Both the position numbers and the translations under genes were made by a program. A DNA stretch of 64,000 nt, taken from NCBI RefSeq assembly GCF_900110955.1, contig NZ_FOFR01000017.1:124001-188000 (forward strand). Reading direction: 5' to 3'. The DNA comes from Lentzea xinjiangensis (GTDB taxonomy: Bacteria; Actinomycetota; Actinomycetes; Mycobacteriales; Pseudonocardiaceae). This document shows, in pieces, positions 34,399 through 43,311 of this stretch. The notes under the pieces are model-generated. The model was not told where the DNA came from, ran no database searches, and saw only the letters and a list, made by a program, of their open reading frames with translations. Positions within the stretch are counted from its first letter, which is position 1; the number at the start of each line of letters is the position of its first letter.

Positions 34399-35355
34399 GA
34401 TCAGGGAGCTCGTCGCGCGCGACACGGCGGATGCCCACCGGGTCGCGACGCCGCTGGAGCTGCTGTTCGACCTGAGCTTCGTGGTGGGTGGCGGTCGCCC
34501 AGGCCGCCGCCTCGCTGCACCACGCCGTGTCCTCGTCGTCGCGTCGGGCATCCCGGCCGTCTTCGAGGACCAGGACTACCGGATCGTCGGTGGCTACGTC
34601 GTCATCCGGTTCGCGATGGTCGCGCACTGGCTGCGGGCGTCGCGGGGCAACCCGGCGCACTGCGGCTGCCCCCGGCGCTACGCCGGTGGCAACGCCTTCA
34701 TGCAGGTGCTCTGGGTGCTGCGGGTCGTCGTCGCGCCGCCGAGCCTGCAGATCCCGCTCTGGGTCCTCTTCATGATCGGCGAGCTGCTCGTGCCGGTCTG
34801 GGCGGAGCGCTCGGGCGCCACGACGTGGCACCCGCACCACATCACCGAACGGCACGGCCTCTTCACGCTCATCGTGCTCGGCGAGTCGATCCTGGCGGCG
34901 ACGCTCGCGTTCCGGAAGGGCTTCGACAGCGGCGTGACCTCGTCTCGCTCGCCGCGGCCTCGCTGGTCATCGTGTTCTCGGTGTGGTGGGTCCACTTCGA
35001 GGCGCCGACCCACCTGCACTCGCTGAAGAAGGCGTTCCTGTGGGGCTACGCGCACCTGTTCGTCCTCGGCTCGATCGCGGCGCTCGGCGCGGGCCTCGCG
35101 GCCGGCGTCGGCTACGACCTGCACCTCTCGTACGCGCCGGGCACGACGGTCGCGGCGTTCACGACGGTGCCGCTCGCGGTCTTCTTCGTCTGCGTCCGGT
35201 ACGTGCAGGGCTGCCCGGGCCAGTCCGGGCCGCGCAGGTACCTGCTGCCCCTCGGTGCGGCCGCCGTGCTCGCTGCGACGTTCGGACCAGCGCCGATCCG
35301 CGTCACGGCGGGTATCGCCGTGGTTGTCGTGGTCCTCACGCGACTGGTGCGATGA
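34394..35355 (+). pseudogene. ltrA: Low-temperature-requirement protein A (LtrA) pseudogene
   Basis: Fragments of one LtrA membrane protein lie in three frames. Frame one reads RVATPLELLFDLSFVV. A GTGG duplication near 34484-34490 shifts to VAVAQAAASLHHAV. Near 34527 about 50-60 expected residues are missing and the frame returns with VLVVASGIPAVFEDQDYRIV through HPHHITERHGLFTLIVLGES. Near 34935 another shift leads to LVSLAAASLVIVFSVWWVHF and the final membrane segments. At least three lesions make a functional protein very unlikely. No start codon of its own is identifiable; the reading begins over the end of the ABC ATPase gene. Confidence 0.85.
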
Positions 35356-35362
35356 TCAGTGC

Positions 35363-35758
35363 ATGACCGGTGTTCGTGAACTTCGCCTAGTCGTCACCGC
35401 CGCCGACTACGACGAGGCCCTGCGCTTCTACCGCGACGTGCTCGGCCTCGAGCAACGGGCGGCGTTCGCGTCCGACGGCGGGCGGGTCACGATCCTCGAG
35501 GCCGGCCGGGCCACCCTGGAGATCACCGACCCGCCGCACGCGGAGTTCATCGACTCCGTCGAGGTCGGCAGGCGCGTCGCGGGCCACGTCCGGGTCGCGT
35601 TCGAGGTCGACGACTCCGCCGCCGCCACCCGCGCCCTGGAGGCCGCGGGGGCCGAGGTGATCGCGGAGCCCACGCGCACGCCGTGGAACTCGCTGAACGC
35701 CCGCCTCGCCGCGCCCGCCGGGCTGCAGCTGACCCTGTTCCAGGAGCTGGGCGAGTAG
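35363..35758 (+). CDS. VOC-family (glyoxalase/bleomycin-resistance-like) protein
   Basis: A 131-residue protein from ATG 35363 (MTGVRELRLVVTAADYDEAL). Two beta-alpha-beta-beta-beta modules are visible: DEALRFYRDVLGLEQRAAFA with VTILEAGRATLEI, then VRVAFEVDDSAAATRALEAA with LNARLAAPAGLQLTLFQEL. Metal ligands typical of the fold are not certain. It sits directly before the MFS gene (stop TAG, then ATG), so the two may act together in detoxification or resistance (inference). Confidence 0.85.
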   Translation: MTGVRELRLVVTAADYDEALRFYRDVLGLEQRAAFASDGGRVTILEAGRATLEITDPPHAEFIDSVEVGRRVAGHVRVAFEVDDSAAATRALEAAGAEVIAEPTRTPWNSLNARLAAPAGLQLTLFQELGE

Positions 35759-36919
35759 ATGACGATCTCCGCTGCCGGTTACCGCGACCTCGCGAACCGG
35801 GACGTGCTGGCGTGCGCCGTGGTGACGGTCGCCGCGAAGCTGCCGATGTCCATGACGCCGCTGACGATGGTCTTCCTGACCAGGGAGCTGTCCGGCGGCT
35901 ACGTCCTCGCGGCGTCGCTCACCGCGGTCTACGTGCTGGGCGAGGTCCTCGGCGCCGGGCTGTTCGGCCTGCTGCTCGACCCGACCAGGATGCGCGGGCA
36001 GCTCAGCGCCGGGCTGGTCGTCGGCGCGGCCGCGTTCACGACCCTGGCGCTGACCACGAACGTGACGGTGCTGGTGATCGCGGCGTTCGTCGCGGGCGCC
36101 GGGCCGTCGACGACACCGGGCGGGCTGCGCGCGATGCTGCTCGGACTGGTGCCGGACGCGTTGGTGCCCAAGGCGATGGGCTTCGACGCCATGATCACGC
36201 AGGTGGTGTGGGCGGTGGCGCCCGCGCTCGTCACCGTGCTGGCGCTCGGCGTCGACCACCGCGCGCCGGTCGTCGTCTCCGTGTCGTTGATCGTCGTGGC
36301 GGCGTGGCTCGTGTTCATCCTGCCGCGCGGGCACGTGACCTCCCGGTCCGGCACGGCGAAGGTGCGCGTGGTGGCGTCGGCGTGGCCGATCTACCTCGTC
36401 AGCGCGGCGGCGCTGACGCAGCTCGCCGTCGCGGAGCTGGTGCTGCCCGCGTTGCTCGAGCACCGGGGGATCGGCATCGGCTGGACCGGGCCGCTGCTCA
36501 CCGGCTTCGCGGCGTGCAGCGCGCTGGGCGCGGTGCTGTACGGGCTGCGGCCGTGGCCGGGAACGTTCCGCACCCAGGGACTCGTGCTCCTCGTGGTGAC
36601 GGCGACCTGCGTCGGCGCGGTCGCGTTGTTCCCGAACCTGCCCGGCATCGCGGGCGCGCTGCTCGCGGCGGGGTTGTTCCAGTCCGGCGTGCTCGTGACG
36701 CGGAGCCTGGCTTTGCGCGAACGGCTGCCGGTCGGCGCGCACGCGGCCGGGTTCTCGATGATGTACGCGGTGACTGGCGCGGGCTACGGCCTGACGGCCG
36801 TCGTCATCGCGTGGGCGCTGGAGGTGGGCTCACCCATCTGGGCGGTGCTCGGTGGTGTCGCGGTGACCCTGGCCCTGACAGCAGTCAGCGCGGCTGCCGA
36901 ACGCCGGCAGCCGCGCTGA
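35759..36919 (+). CDS. MFS transporter
   Basis: A 386-residue protein with about 12 hydrophobic segments (VYVLGEVLGAGLFGLLLDPT, MLLGLVPDALVPKAMGFDAM, LLTGFAACSALGAVLYGLRP). The short loop LLDPTRMRGQ between helices 2 and 3 corresponds to motif A. Probably an exporter; the substrate is unknown. It follows the VOC gene with no gap and converges on the LVIVD gene, 13 bp away. Confidence 0.85.
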   Translation: MTISAAGYRDLANRDVLACAVVTVAAKLPMSMTPLTMVFLTRELSGGYVLAASLTAVYVLGEVLGAGLFGLLLDPTRMRGQLSAGLVVGAAAFTTLALTTNVTVLVIAAFVAGAGPSTTPGGLRAMLLGLVPDALVPKAMGFDAMITQVVWAVAPALVTVLALGVDHRAPVVVSVSLIVVAAWLVFILPRGHVTSRSGTAKVRVVASAWPIYLVSAAALTQLAVAELVLPALLEHRGIGIGWTGPLLTGFAACSALGAVLYGLRPWPGTFRTQGLVLLVVTATCVGAVALFPNLPGIAGALLAAGLFQSGVLVTRSLALRERLPVGAHAAGFSMMYAVTGAGYGLTAVVIAWALEVGSPIWAVLGGVAVTLALTAVSAAAERRQPR

Positions 36920-36932
36920 GCTGGAGCCGCTC

Positions 36933-38414
36933 CTACCCGCGGTAGAAGTTGCCCTGGGTCTGGACGTTCAGCTCGTCCGTGCGGAAGAGCTTCGCCACGA
37001 ACGTGCGCGGGTCGCGCATGTCGATGACGTCGAAGCCGCGGCCCATCTCCGAGGAGTAGATGTAGCCGTTGTACCAGTACGTCGACCAGGTGCCGCCGCC
37101 GGCGCCACCGGGCATCGGGCCGTACTCGAAGAAGCCGATCTCACGCGGCTTGGCCGAGTTCGTGAAGTCCCACACCGAGACGCCGCCCTGGTACCAGGAC
37201 TGGACCATGATGTCCTTGCCGGGAACCGGGATCAGCGAACCGTTGTGCGCGACGCAGTTCTCCGTGTCGCCCTGCATGCGCGGGATCTTGTAGTAGGACT
37301 TGAAGACCAGCTTGCGGTCCTTGCCCTTGCCCACGATGTCGTAGATGCCGTTGGCACCGCGGTTCGGGCCGATCTTCTCGTTGCAGGTCGCGGCGCCGCC
37401 GCCACCGAGCTCGTCGGTGAAGACGACCTTGGTGCCGCTGTTGTTGAACGTCGCCGAGTGCCAGAACGCGAAGTGCTCGTCGTCCTGGACCCGGTGGATC
37501 TCCTTCAGATTCTCCCGGTCGGAGATGTCCCAGAGGACGCCGTCACCCATGCACGCGCCGGCCGCGAGGTCGAGCTGCGGGTAGACGGTGATGTCGTGGC
37601 AACCGCTGGTGGCCGAGGTGTAGCCGGTCTCGATCGTGCCGGTGCGACCGGCGTTGCCGCCGTCCGGGAACACCACCGGAGCCTTGAGCAGCGACGCCGA
37701 GGCCGGACTCTTCACCGGGACCTTGACGATCGAGATCTTGTCGTGCGGCGGCTGGCAGTCCGGGAACGTGGCGCTGGGCGAGTAGGACGAGACGTAGAGG
37801 TAGACGCTCTTCTTGTCCTTGGCCGGCACCATCGTGTGGGTGTGCGATCCGCAGGCGGTCTCGACGGCGGCGACGTACTTGGGCGCCGACTTGTCGCTGA
37901 TGTCGAAGACCTTGATGCCCTCCCAGGACGACTTCTCGGTCGCCGGCTGGGAGACGCTGCTGCAGGAGTTGTCGCTGCGCGACGAGTCGGTCGACAGGAA
38001 CAGCAGGTTCCCGTACACCGAGATGTCGTTCTGCGAGCCGGGGCACAGCACCTGCGCCTTGATCGTCGGCTTCTTCGGGTTGCGGATGTCGTAGATGACG
38101 AAGCCGTTGTAGTTGCCGACGAACGCGTAGTTGTCCTGGAACGCGATGTCGGTCTGCGTCGAGTCGAGCGGAGCCTGCTTGGGCAGGGTCGCCACCCGCA
38201 CCATGTTGCGGCTGCGGCTGATCTCGTTCTCGCCCGGGATGCCGCTGACCGCCTCGGCCTGCGCCTCGAGCTGAGCCTCGCTCAGGCCGGCGCCGTCGGG
38301 CGGCAGGTCGGGCTCGGCCAGGGCCGGTGCCGTCAACGTCGACAGCGTCAGCGCGAGCGCCCCCAGAATCGCCAACGGCGCTCTGCGCCGTCGTGCCGTT
38401 GCGCGTGAAGTCAC
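36933..38414 (-). CDS. Secreted LVIVD-repeat beta-propeller protein
   Basis: A 493-residue protein from GTG 38414, with AGGGGG upstream. The signal peptide is RRRAPLAILGALALTLSTLT up to PALAEP. The mature protein has propeller blades such as DNYAFVGNYNGFVIYDIRNP, GIKVFDISDKSAPKYVAAVE, CHDITVYPQLDLAAGAC and GVSVWDFTNSAKPREIGFFE, the pattern of LVIVD repeats. Such proteins are exported and of unknown function. It faces a DUF305 lipoprotein across a 90-bp divergent spacer, so the two may share regulation. Confidence 0.85.
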   Translation of the reverse strand: MTSRATARRRRAPLAILGALALTLSTLTAPALAEPDLPPDGAGLSEAQLEAQAEAVSGIPGENEISRSRNMVRVATLPKQAPLDSTQTDIAFQDNYAFVGNYNGFVIYDIRNPKKPTIKAQVLCPGSQNDISVYGNLLFLSTDSSRSDNSCSSVSQPATEKSSWEGIKVFDISDKSAPKYVAAVETACGSHTHTMVPAKDKKSVYLYVSSYSPSATFPDCQPPHDKISIVKVPVKSPASASLLKAPVVFPDGGNAGRTGTIETGYTSATSGCHDITVYPQLDLAAGACMGDGVLWDISDRENLKEIHRVQDDEHFAFWHSATFNNSGTKVVFTDELGGGGAATCNEKIGPNRGANGIYDIVGKGKDRKLVFKSYYKIPRMQGDTENCVAHNGSLIPVPGKDIMVQSWYQGGVSVWDFTNSAKPREIGFFEYGPMPGGAGGGTWSTYWYNGYIYSSEMGRGFDVIDMRDPRTFVAKLFRTDELNVQTQGNFYRG

Positions 38415-38504
38415 AGCTGGACCCCCTCAGTCGGGTTGATGAGGGGGAGTATCACCCCTTCGCCTTGCTAAAGGCCAGCATCTTTCGGAGGGTATTCTTC
38501 GGGC

Positions 38505-39107
38505 ATGCGTTCCGGGGTTGTGGTCATCGTGGCGGCGTTCGCCCTGTTGGCAGGCTGTACGTCCGAGCCGGCGACCGCGCCGCTCATCGCGCCGGACACT
38601 CCCGGCGGCTCCGCGCCCACCATCGCGCCCTCGGACGCCTCCGGCGTCGTGCCGCCACCGCCGAACGACGCCGACCGCGACTACGTGGCGATGATGATCG
38701 CCCACCACGAGCAGGCGCTCGCGATGACGCGGTTCGCGCCGGAACGCGCGCAGAACGAGACGGTGAAGGGCCTGGCGGAACGCATCCGGTTCAGCCAGGA
38801 ACCGGAGATCGGCGCCATGAAGCAGTGGCAGCGCACCAACAACATCGTGGGCTCGCACGGCGATCACGGCTCGATGCCGGGCATGGCCACGCAGGAGCAG
38901 CTCAACGCGCTCGGCGCGGCGCGCGGCAAGGACTTCGACCGGATGTTCCTGGAGCTGATGATCAAGCACCACGAGGGTGCGCTGAAGATGGCGACGGACG
39001 TGCGCGGCGCCGGCAGCAACGTCCAGGTCGAGGAGATGGCCGACGACGTGATCGCCACGCAGACCGACGAGATCAACCGGATGAAGGCGCTGCTGCCCAC
39101 TCTGTGA
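38505..39107 (+). CDS. DUF305-domain lipoprotein
   Basis: A 200-residue protein. The signal peptide ends ALLAGC, placing the lipidated Cys at residue 18. The DUF305 domain has the twin His motifs MMIAHHEQALAM and MIKHHEGALKMA, with Met-rich loops (GDHGSMPGMAT); this composition suggests copper or other metal binding at the cell surface (inference). The last 35 bases overlap the convergent AfsR-type gene. Confidence 0.9.
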   Translation: MRSGVVVIVAAFALLAGCTSEPATAPLIAPDTPGGSAPTIAPSDASGVVPPPPNDADRDYVAMMIAHHEQALAMTRFAPERAQNETVKGLAERIRFSQEPEIGAMKQWQRTNNIVGSHGDHGSMPGMATQEQLNALGAARGKDFDRMFLELMIKHHEGALKMATDVRGAGSNVQVEEMADDVIATQTDEINRMKALLPTL

Positions 39108-41484
39108 GACGCCGCCGGACGTCCTCGGCCGCGCGGTCGCCCAGGTGCTCGTAGATGGCCAGCGCGTACTGCCACGTGTGGCGGGCGCGTCCGGCCTCGC
39201 CCGCCGCGTGGTGGGTGTCGCCCAGGTTGACCAGCGTCTCGGCTTCGAGGACGAGGAACCCGGTGGCCCGGAACAGGTCCAGCGCGCGGTGGGAGGCGGC
39301 GATCGCGCCCCGCAGGTCGCCGAGGTGGCGCCGGGCGTGGGCGACGCTGTGCAACGCGGCCGCCTGGCCGTTGAGCGACCCCGTTCGCCGGTTCAGCTCC
39401 ACCGCCCGCTCGCAGTGCTCGACCGCGGCCTGGTAGTCGCCCAGTTCCCCGCTGTACCAGCCGACCTGGTTCAGCGCCGGCCCGACGGCGACCGTGTCGC
39501 CGCTCTGCTCGGCGAGGGCCAGGGCTTCGCGGGCGGCGGCGAGTGCTTCGGGCAGGCGTCCCCGGTCGCCGTGCACCGCGGCGAGGACTTGGAGCATGTC
39601 GCCCTCCGAAGCGACGTCGCCGAGCTCCCGGTAGGCCTTGATCGCCTCGTCGAGCATGGCCACCGCTTCGTCCAGCCGGCCCGTGCGGCGATACGCGCGC
39701 GCCATGACGTGGCGGATGCGGGCGACGGTGTCCGCGTCGCCGATGCGATTGGCCGCCACCAGTGCGGTTTCGAGCACCGAGGTCCACTCGTGCCAGCGGC
39801 CCTTGCGGTCGAAGACGTTGGTCAAACTCCAGGCGAGCTGCCACGTGAGGACGTCGAGGCCGGCCTGCTCACCGGCCGGGACCAGGCCGGTCAGCACGTC
39901 GAGCTCGGCGTCGAACCACGCCCACGCGGCGGCCGCGTCATCGACTTCCTCGGGTTCCACCCCCGGCAGTGGACCGGCGAGCGTGAGCGGGGTCCGGAAC
40001 GGTCCGACGGCCCTGTCGTGGACGCGGTGGGTGCTGTGCAGGTAGTGGTCGAGCAGGCGGTGCAGCGCGTCGAGTCGTTCTTCCTCGCTCGTCAGGCCGC
40101 GGGCGAAGAGGCGCACCAGGTCGTGCAAGTGGTAGCGCCGGTCGTCGGTCTGGGTCAGCAGGTGCGCGCCGGTCAGTTCGTCGAGCACGGACTGCGTGCT
40201 GCCGAGACTGACCGCCACGGCGGCGGTGAAGTCGGGACCAGGGTGCGCGCCCAGCAACCGGAACAGGCGGGCGGCCGGCTCGCTCAGCCGCCGGTAGGAC
40301 CAGGAGAACGCGGCGCGCACGCTCGTGAGCTCGTCCCCGGTGTCGAGGAAGTCGAGCCTGGTCTGCTCGTCGGCGATCTCCTCCGCCAGCGCGGCGAGGG
40401 GGAGCTGGGCGTCGGCGGCCGCGCGGGCGGCGACGACGGACAGCGCGAGCGGCAGGCCGCCGCACAGCTCGACCAGGCGGACGAGGGCGTCCGGTTCGGC
40501 GGCGGCGCGGGCGGCGCCGACGCGTTCGGCGACCAGCGCGACGGCCTCGTCGTGGCCGAGCATGCCGAGGGGGAGTGACCGCGCCCCTTCGAGGTCGCCC
40601 ATCCGGTCGCGGCTGGTGATCAGGACCCGGCAGCCGCCACCGCCGGGCAGCAGCGGCCGCACCTGGCCGGCGTCTCGCGCGTTGTCCAGCAGCAGCAACA
40701 GCTTCCTGGTGGAGAGCAGCTCCCGGTAGAGGCCGGCCTGCGCGGCCTCGTCCTGCGGGACCCGGCCGGGTGGCACGCCGAGCGCCGCGAGGAACCGCCG
40801 GATCACCTCCTGCGGGCGTGCCGGTTCGGCGGCGGGGTCGAACCCGCGGAGGTTGACGTAGAGCTGGCCCGCCGGGAACCGGTCGGCCGCGGTGTGCGCC
40901 CAGCGCACCGCCAGCGCGGTCTTGCCGACGCCGGCGGCGCCGCTGACCGCGGAGATGACCAGGGGGCCGGACGTGTCGTCGAGCACGGCCAGCTCGTGGT
41001 CGCGGCCGACGAACTGGGCGGGTGGCGCGGGGATCTGCCGCGGGACGGTCAGCTTCTGCTGCACCGCACGGCGTTCCTCGACGAGCGCGGACACCTCCGC
41101 GCGCACCCAGGCCGAGTCGACGCCGGCGAGCGCTGGGCCGCGCCAGAGCTCCAGCGCTTCGGCGTTGCGGCCCTGCGCGGCCAGCGCGCGGAACGTCAGC
41201 AGGTCGAGGTCCTGCGGCTCGGCGACGTAGCCGGCGCCCACCGTGCGCACGCAGCCGGCCTCGCCCAGCGCGACCCTGAGCCGGTTCATGAGCGTGCGCA
41301 ACGCGCGGAGGTTGCCGCCGTCGCCCCACACGCGGGTGATCAGCTCGTCGGCGGTCACGACCTCGTTGGGGCGCAACAGCAACGCCGCGAGCAGTGCCTG
41401 GCAGAGCCCGCCGGGCACGGGAACCTCGCGTCCGTCCACCTCGACCGCGAGCGGGCCGAGCACCCGGAACCGCACTTCCCCCAT
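39073..41484 (-). CDS. AfsR/SARP-type regulator with BTAD, NB-ARC and TPR domains
   Basis: An 803-residue protein from ATG 41484 (MGEVRFRVLGPLAVEVDGRE). Order: OmpR-type winged helix (RALRTLMNRLRVALGEAG), a shortened activation domain (RNAEALELWRGPALAG), NB-ARC ATPase (ISAVSGAAGVGKTALAVRWA near 190, KLLLLLDNARDAGQVRPLLP), then TPRs (GDYQAAVEHCERAVELNRR). It is shorter than the AfsR-like protein at 25319, mainly in the activation and TPR parts. GATACT lies close upstream of the ATG, which would suit a leaderless transcript (inference). Confidence 0.87.
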   Translation of the reverse strand: MGEVRFRVLGPLAVEVDGREVPVPGGLCQALLAALLLRPNEVVTADELITRVWGDGGNLRALRTLMNRLRVALGEAGCVRTVGAGYVAEPQDLDLLTFRALAAQGRNAEALELWRGPALAGVDSAWVRAEVSALVEERRAVQQKLTVPRQIPAPPAQFVGRDHELAVLDDTSGPLVISAVSGAAGVGKTALAVRWAHTAADRFPAGQLYVNLRGFDPAAEPARPQEVIRRFLAALGVPPGRVPQDEAAQAGLYRELLSTRKLLLLLDNARDAGQVRPLLPGGGGCRVLITSRDRMGDLEGARSLPLGMLGHDEAVALVAERVGAARAAAEPDALVRLVELCGGLPLALSVVAARAAADAQLPLAALAEEIADEQTRLDFLDTGDELTSVRAAFSWSYRRLSEPAARLFRLLGAHPGPDFTAAVAVSLGSTQSVLDELTGAHLLTQTDDRRYHLHDLVRLFARGLTSEEERLDALHRLLDHYLHSTHRVHDRAVGPFRTPLTLAGPLPGVEPEEVDDAAAAWAWFDAELDVLTGLVPAGEQAGLDVLTWQLAWSLTNVFDRKGRWHEWTSVLETALVAANRIGDADTVARIRHVMARAYRRTGRLDEAVAMLDEAIKAYRELGDVASEGDMLQVLAAVHGDRGRLPEALAAAREALALAEQSGDTVAVGPALNQVGWYSGELGDYQAAVEHCERAVELNRRTGSLNGQAAALHSVAHARRHLGDLRGAIAASHRALDLFRATGFLVLEAETLVNLGDTHHAAGEAGRARHTWQYALAIYEHLGDRAAEDVRRRLTEWAAAPSSG

Positions 41485-41499
41485 GCGGGGGAGTATCGC

Positions 41500-41829
41500 C
41501 TACCGCTCGGTGCGCTGCAGTGGCAACACCATGTCCTCGGCGTGCTGGAACGTCTCGACGGCGTTGCCGGTGACGTGGCGGGCGATGCCGCGGTTGCGCT
41601 TGTGCGCCTCGCGGAACGAGTCGGAGGCGACCCAGGCGCGGAAGTGCTCCTCGGACTCGAACTCGTTGACCGACACGTACGGCTGGTCCTCGCGCGTCGG
41701 CTTGAGCAGCGTGCTGCGCAGCAGCCCGGGCACGCCGGGCAGGAACGTCCGCATGTTGTCCCGGAAGTGGGCCTCGAACTCCTCCGCCCGCTCGGTGGGG
41801 ACGAACAGGCGGTTGGTCGCGATGAACAT
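41500..41829 (-). CDS. IsdG/MhuD-like heme-degrading monooxygenase (ABM fold)
   Basis: A 109-residue protein starting MFIATNRLFVPTERAEEF. It has the antibiotic-biosynthesis-monooxygenase fold and, importantly, the heme oxygenase triad: Asn6 (ATNRL), Trp66 (FRAWVAS) and His76 (SFREAHKR), almost the same numbering as Asn7/Trp67/His77 of IsdG. This argues for heme breakdown and iron release rather than polyketide tailoring. It diverges from a TetR-family gene across 79 bp holding direct repeats, so it is probably the repressor's target. Confidence 0.85.
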   Translation of the reverse strand: MFIATNRLFVPTERAEEFEAHFRDNMRTFLPGVPGLLRSTLLKPTREDQPYVSVNEFESEEHFRAWVASDSFREAHKRNRGIARHVTGNAVETFQHAEDMVLPLQRTER

Positions 41830-41854
41830 GCTGGCCTCCCGATTCCGACGCTCT

Positions 41855-41885
41855 GTCGGGAACTATTCCAACACACCGTCGGGAA
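41855..41885. promoter_or_regulatory. Candidate TetR operator in the IsdG/TetR divergent spacer
   Basis: GTCGGGAA occurs at 41855-41862 and again at 41878-41885, 23 bp apart (about two helical turns), between the two divergent starts. Between them, GGAACTATTCC is nearly palindromic. This layout fits binding of two repressor dimers. Confidence 0.4.
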
Positions 41886-41908
41886 AGCAAGCGCGATAAA
41901 CTGCCCCG

Positions 41909-42499
41909 GTGCCGAGGATCAGCGCCGACACCGTCGCGGAGCACCGCGCCAACCGGTTGCGCGCCCTGCTGGACGCCGGGCGCGAGATCGTGGCGACCGA
42001 GGGAGCGGAGGCGCTGACGCTCGCGTCGCTCGCGAGACGCGTCGGGTTGTCGCGGCCGAGCCTGTACGAGTACTTCCGCTCGCGTGAGGAACTGGTCGCC
42101 GCGATCGTGTCCGACGCGCTGCCGGAGTGGGCGGACAAGCTGGAGGACGCGGTCAACCGCGCCTCGTCCGTGCCGGCGAAGATCGAGGCGTACCTGCGCA
42201 CCGAGCTGGCGATCATCACCGACGGCAGTCACGGCGCGGTGGTCGCCCTGTCCGCGCACACGCTGCCGGACTCGTCGCGCGAGCAGATCAGGGCGGAGCA
42301 CGAACGGTTGCTGGCGCCGCTGGTCGGTGTGTTCACGACGGCCGGGGTGCAGCGCGCACAGTTGCGGGCGATGCTCGTGCACGCCATGGTCGAGGCGACG
42401 TCGCGGATGATCACGCCCGGCCGCACCGAGCACAACGAGGCGGTCATCCAGACGCTCCTCGACCAGGTGGTGCACGGGCTGGACCAGCCCATCAGCTGA
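41909..42499 (+). CDS. TetR-family transcriptional regulator
   Basis: A 196-residue protein from GTG 41909. The N-terminal HTH is clear: IVATEGAEALTLASLARRVG and LSRPSLYEYFRSREELVAAI. The C-terminal ligand domain has the C-terminal TetR pattern SSVPAKIEAYLRTELAI. It faces the IsdG-like gene and probably represses it and itself; heme or another small molecule could be the inducer (inference). The end overlaps the convergent SDR gene by 8 bp. Confidence 0.9.
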   Translation: MPRISADTVAEHRANRLRALLDAGREIVATEGAEALTLASLARRVGLSRPSLYEYFRSREELVAAIVSDALPEWADKLEDAVNRASSVPAKIEAYLRTELAIITDGSHGAVVALSAHTLPDSSREQIRAEHERLLAPLVGVFTTAGVQRAQLRAMLVHAMVEATSRMITPGRTEHNEAVIQTLLDQVVHGLDQPIS

Positions 42500-43310
42500 A
42501 CGGCACCACCTCGCCGTCGCGCACCAGCTCGCCGTAGTGCTCCGGCTTGACGGGGTCGAACGCGAGGTCCAGCAACGCCTTGGCGGCCTGCGCCGGGCTG
42601 GGGGCGCCGCTGACGTCCCACCACAGCGCCGACGTCGGCGTGTTGATCATCCCGGGGCAGACGGCGGCGACCAGGACGCCGCGCGGCCGGTCGTGCTCGC
42701 GGCGCTGGGCGGCGAGCACCCGGACGGCGGCGACCTGGCCGACCTTCGACGGGATGTTCACGAACGCGGGCCACGCGCTGACGCGGCCCTGCTTCGTGGT
42801 GTCCCGCCAGCCGGCGATCCCGCGGTCGATCTCGTCCAATGTGGACGCGGTGGTGAACCGCCGGTGCAGCACCGGTGCCAGGTGGGCCAGCGTGCCGAGT
42901 GAGCTGGCGACGACGAGCAGCCTGCCGTTGTCGTTCAGCAGCGGTGCGAAGGCGCGCAGGAGCCTGGTGGTGCCGAAGTTGTTGGTCTCGGTGTAGTCGT
43001 CGATGATCTCGCGCGGGTTGTCGTCGGGACCGATGCGCATGACGGCGTTGCCGAAGACGATGTCGATACCGCCGTGCCGTTCTCCCACCTCCCGCGCGAG
43101 CCGTGCCGCCGAGCCGGGGGCGGCGACGTCCAGCAGCGCGCCGCGGACCTCCGCCCCGCCGCCGGGCACGGTCCGCACGGCGGCGGTGATCCGGCCGGCG
43201 TCGCGGCCGGTGAGGTAGACGGTGTCGGCGGGCCGCAGCCGTTGGGCGAGCCCTGCCGCCAGGGCGAGGCCGAGGCCCTGGGTGGCGCCGGTGACGAGTG
43301 CGACTGTCAT
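42492..43310 (-). CDS. Short-chain dehydrogenase/reductase
   Basis: A 272-residue protein from ATG 43310. It has the NAD(P)-binding GATQGLGLALA motif near residue 8, VYLTGRDAGRI (Arg favours NADP) and a truncated catalytic region with FGNAVMRIG and VASSLGTLAH; the usual YXXXK is not evident, with IPSKVGQ in its place. It resembles carbonyl reductase-like SDRs. It is 1 bp from the upstream SDR gene, so the pair form an operon read from the LysR side. Confidence 0.82.
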   Translation of the reverse strand: MTVALVTGATQGLGLALAAGLAQRLRPADTVYLTGRDAGRITAAVRTVPGGGAEVRGALLDVAAPGSAARLAREVGERHGGIDIVFGNAVMRIGPDDNPREIIDDYTETNNFGTTRLLRAFAPLLNDNGRLLVVASSLGTLAHLAPVLHRRFTTASTLDEIDRGIAGWRDTTKQGRVSAWPAFVNIPSKVGQVAAVRVLAAQRREHDRPRGVLVAAVCPGMINTPTSALWWDVSGAPSPAQAAKALLDLAFDPVKPEHYGELVRDGEVVPFS

Positions 43311-43311
43311 G

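Noticed and set aside
35683..36945. A 420-residue plus-strand frame over the MFS gene
   Set aside because: Arg/Gly/Ala-rich shadow; the MFS frame has regular hydrophobic segments and an exact junction with the VOC stop.
41500..41829. Polyketide tailoring monooxygenase
   Set aside because: The Asn-Trp-His triad and TetR pairing fit heme degradation better, and no biosynthetic cluster is present.
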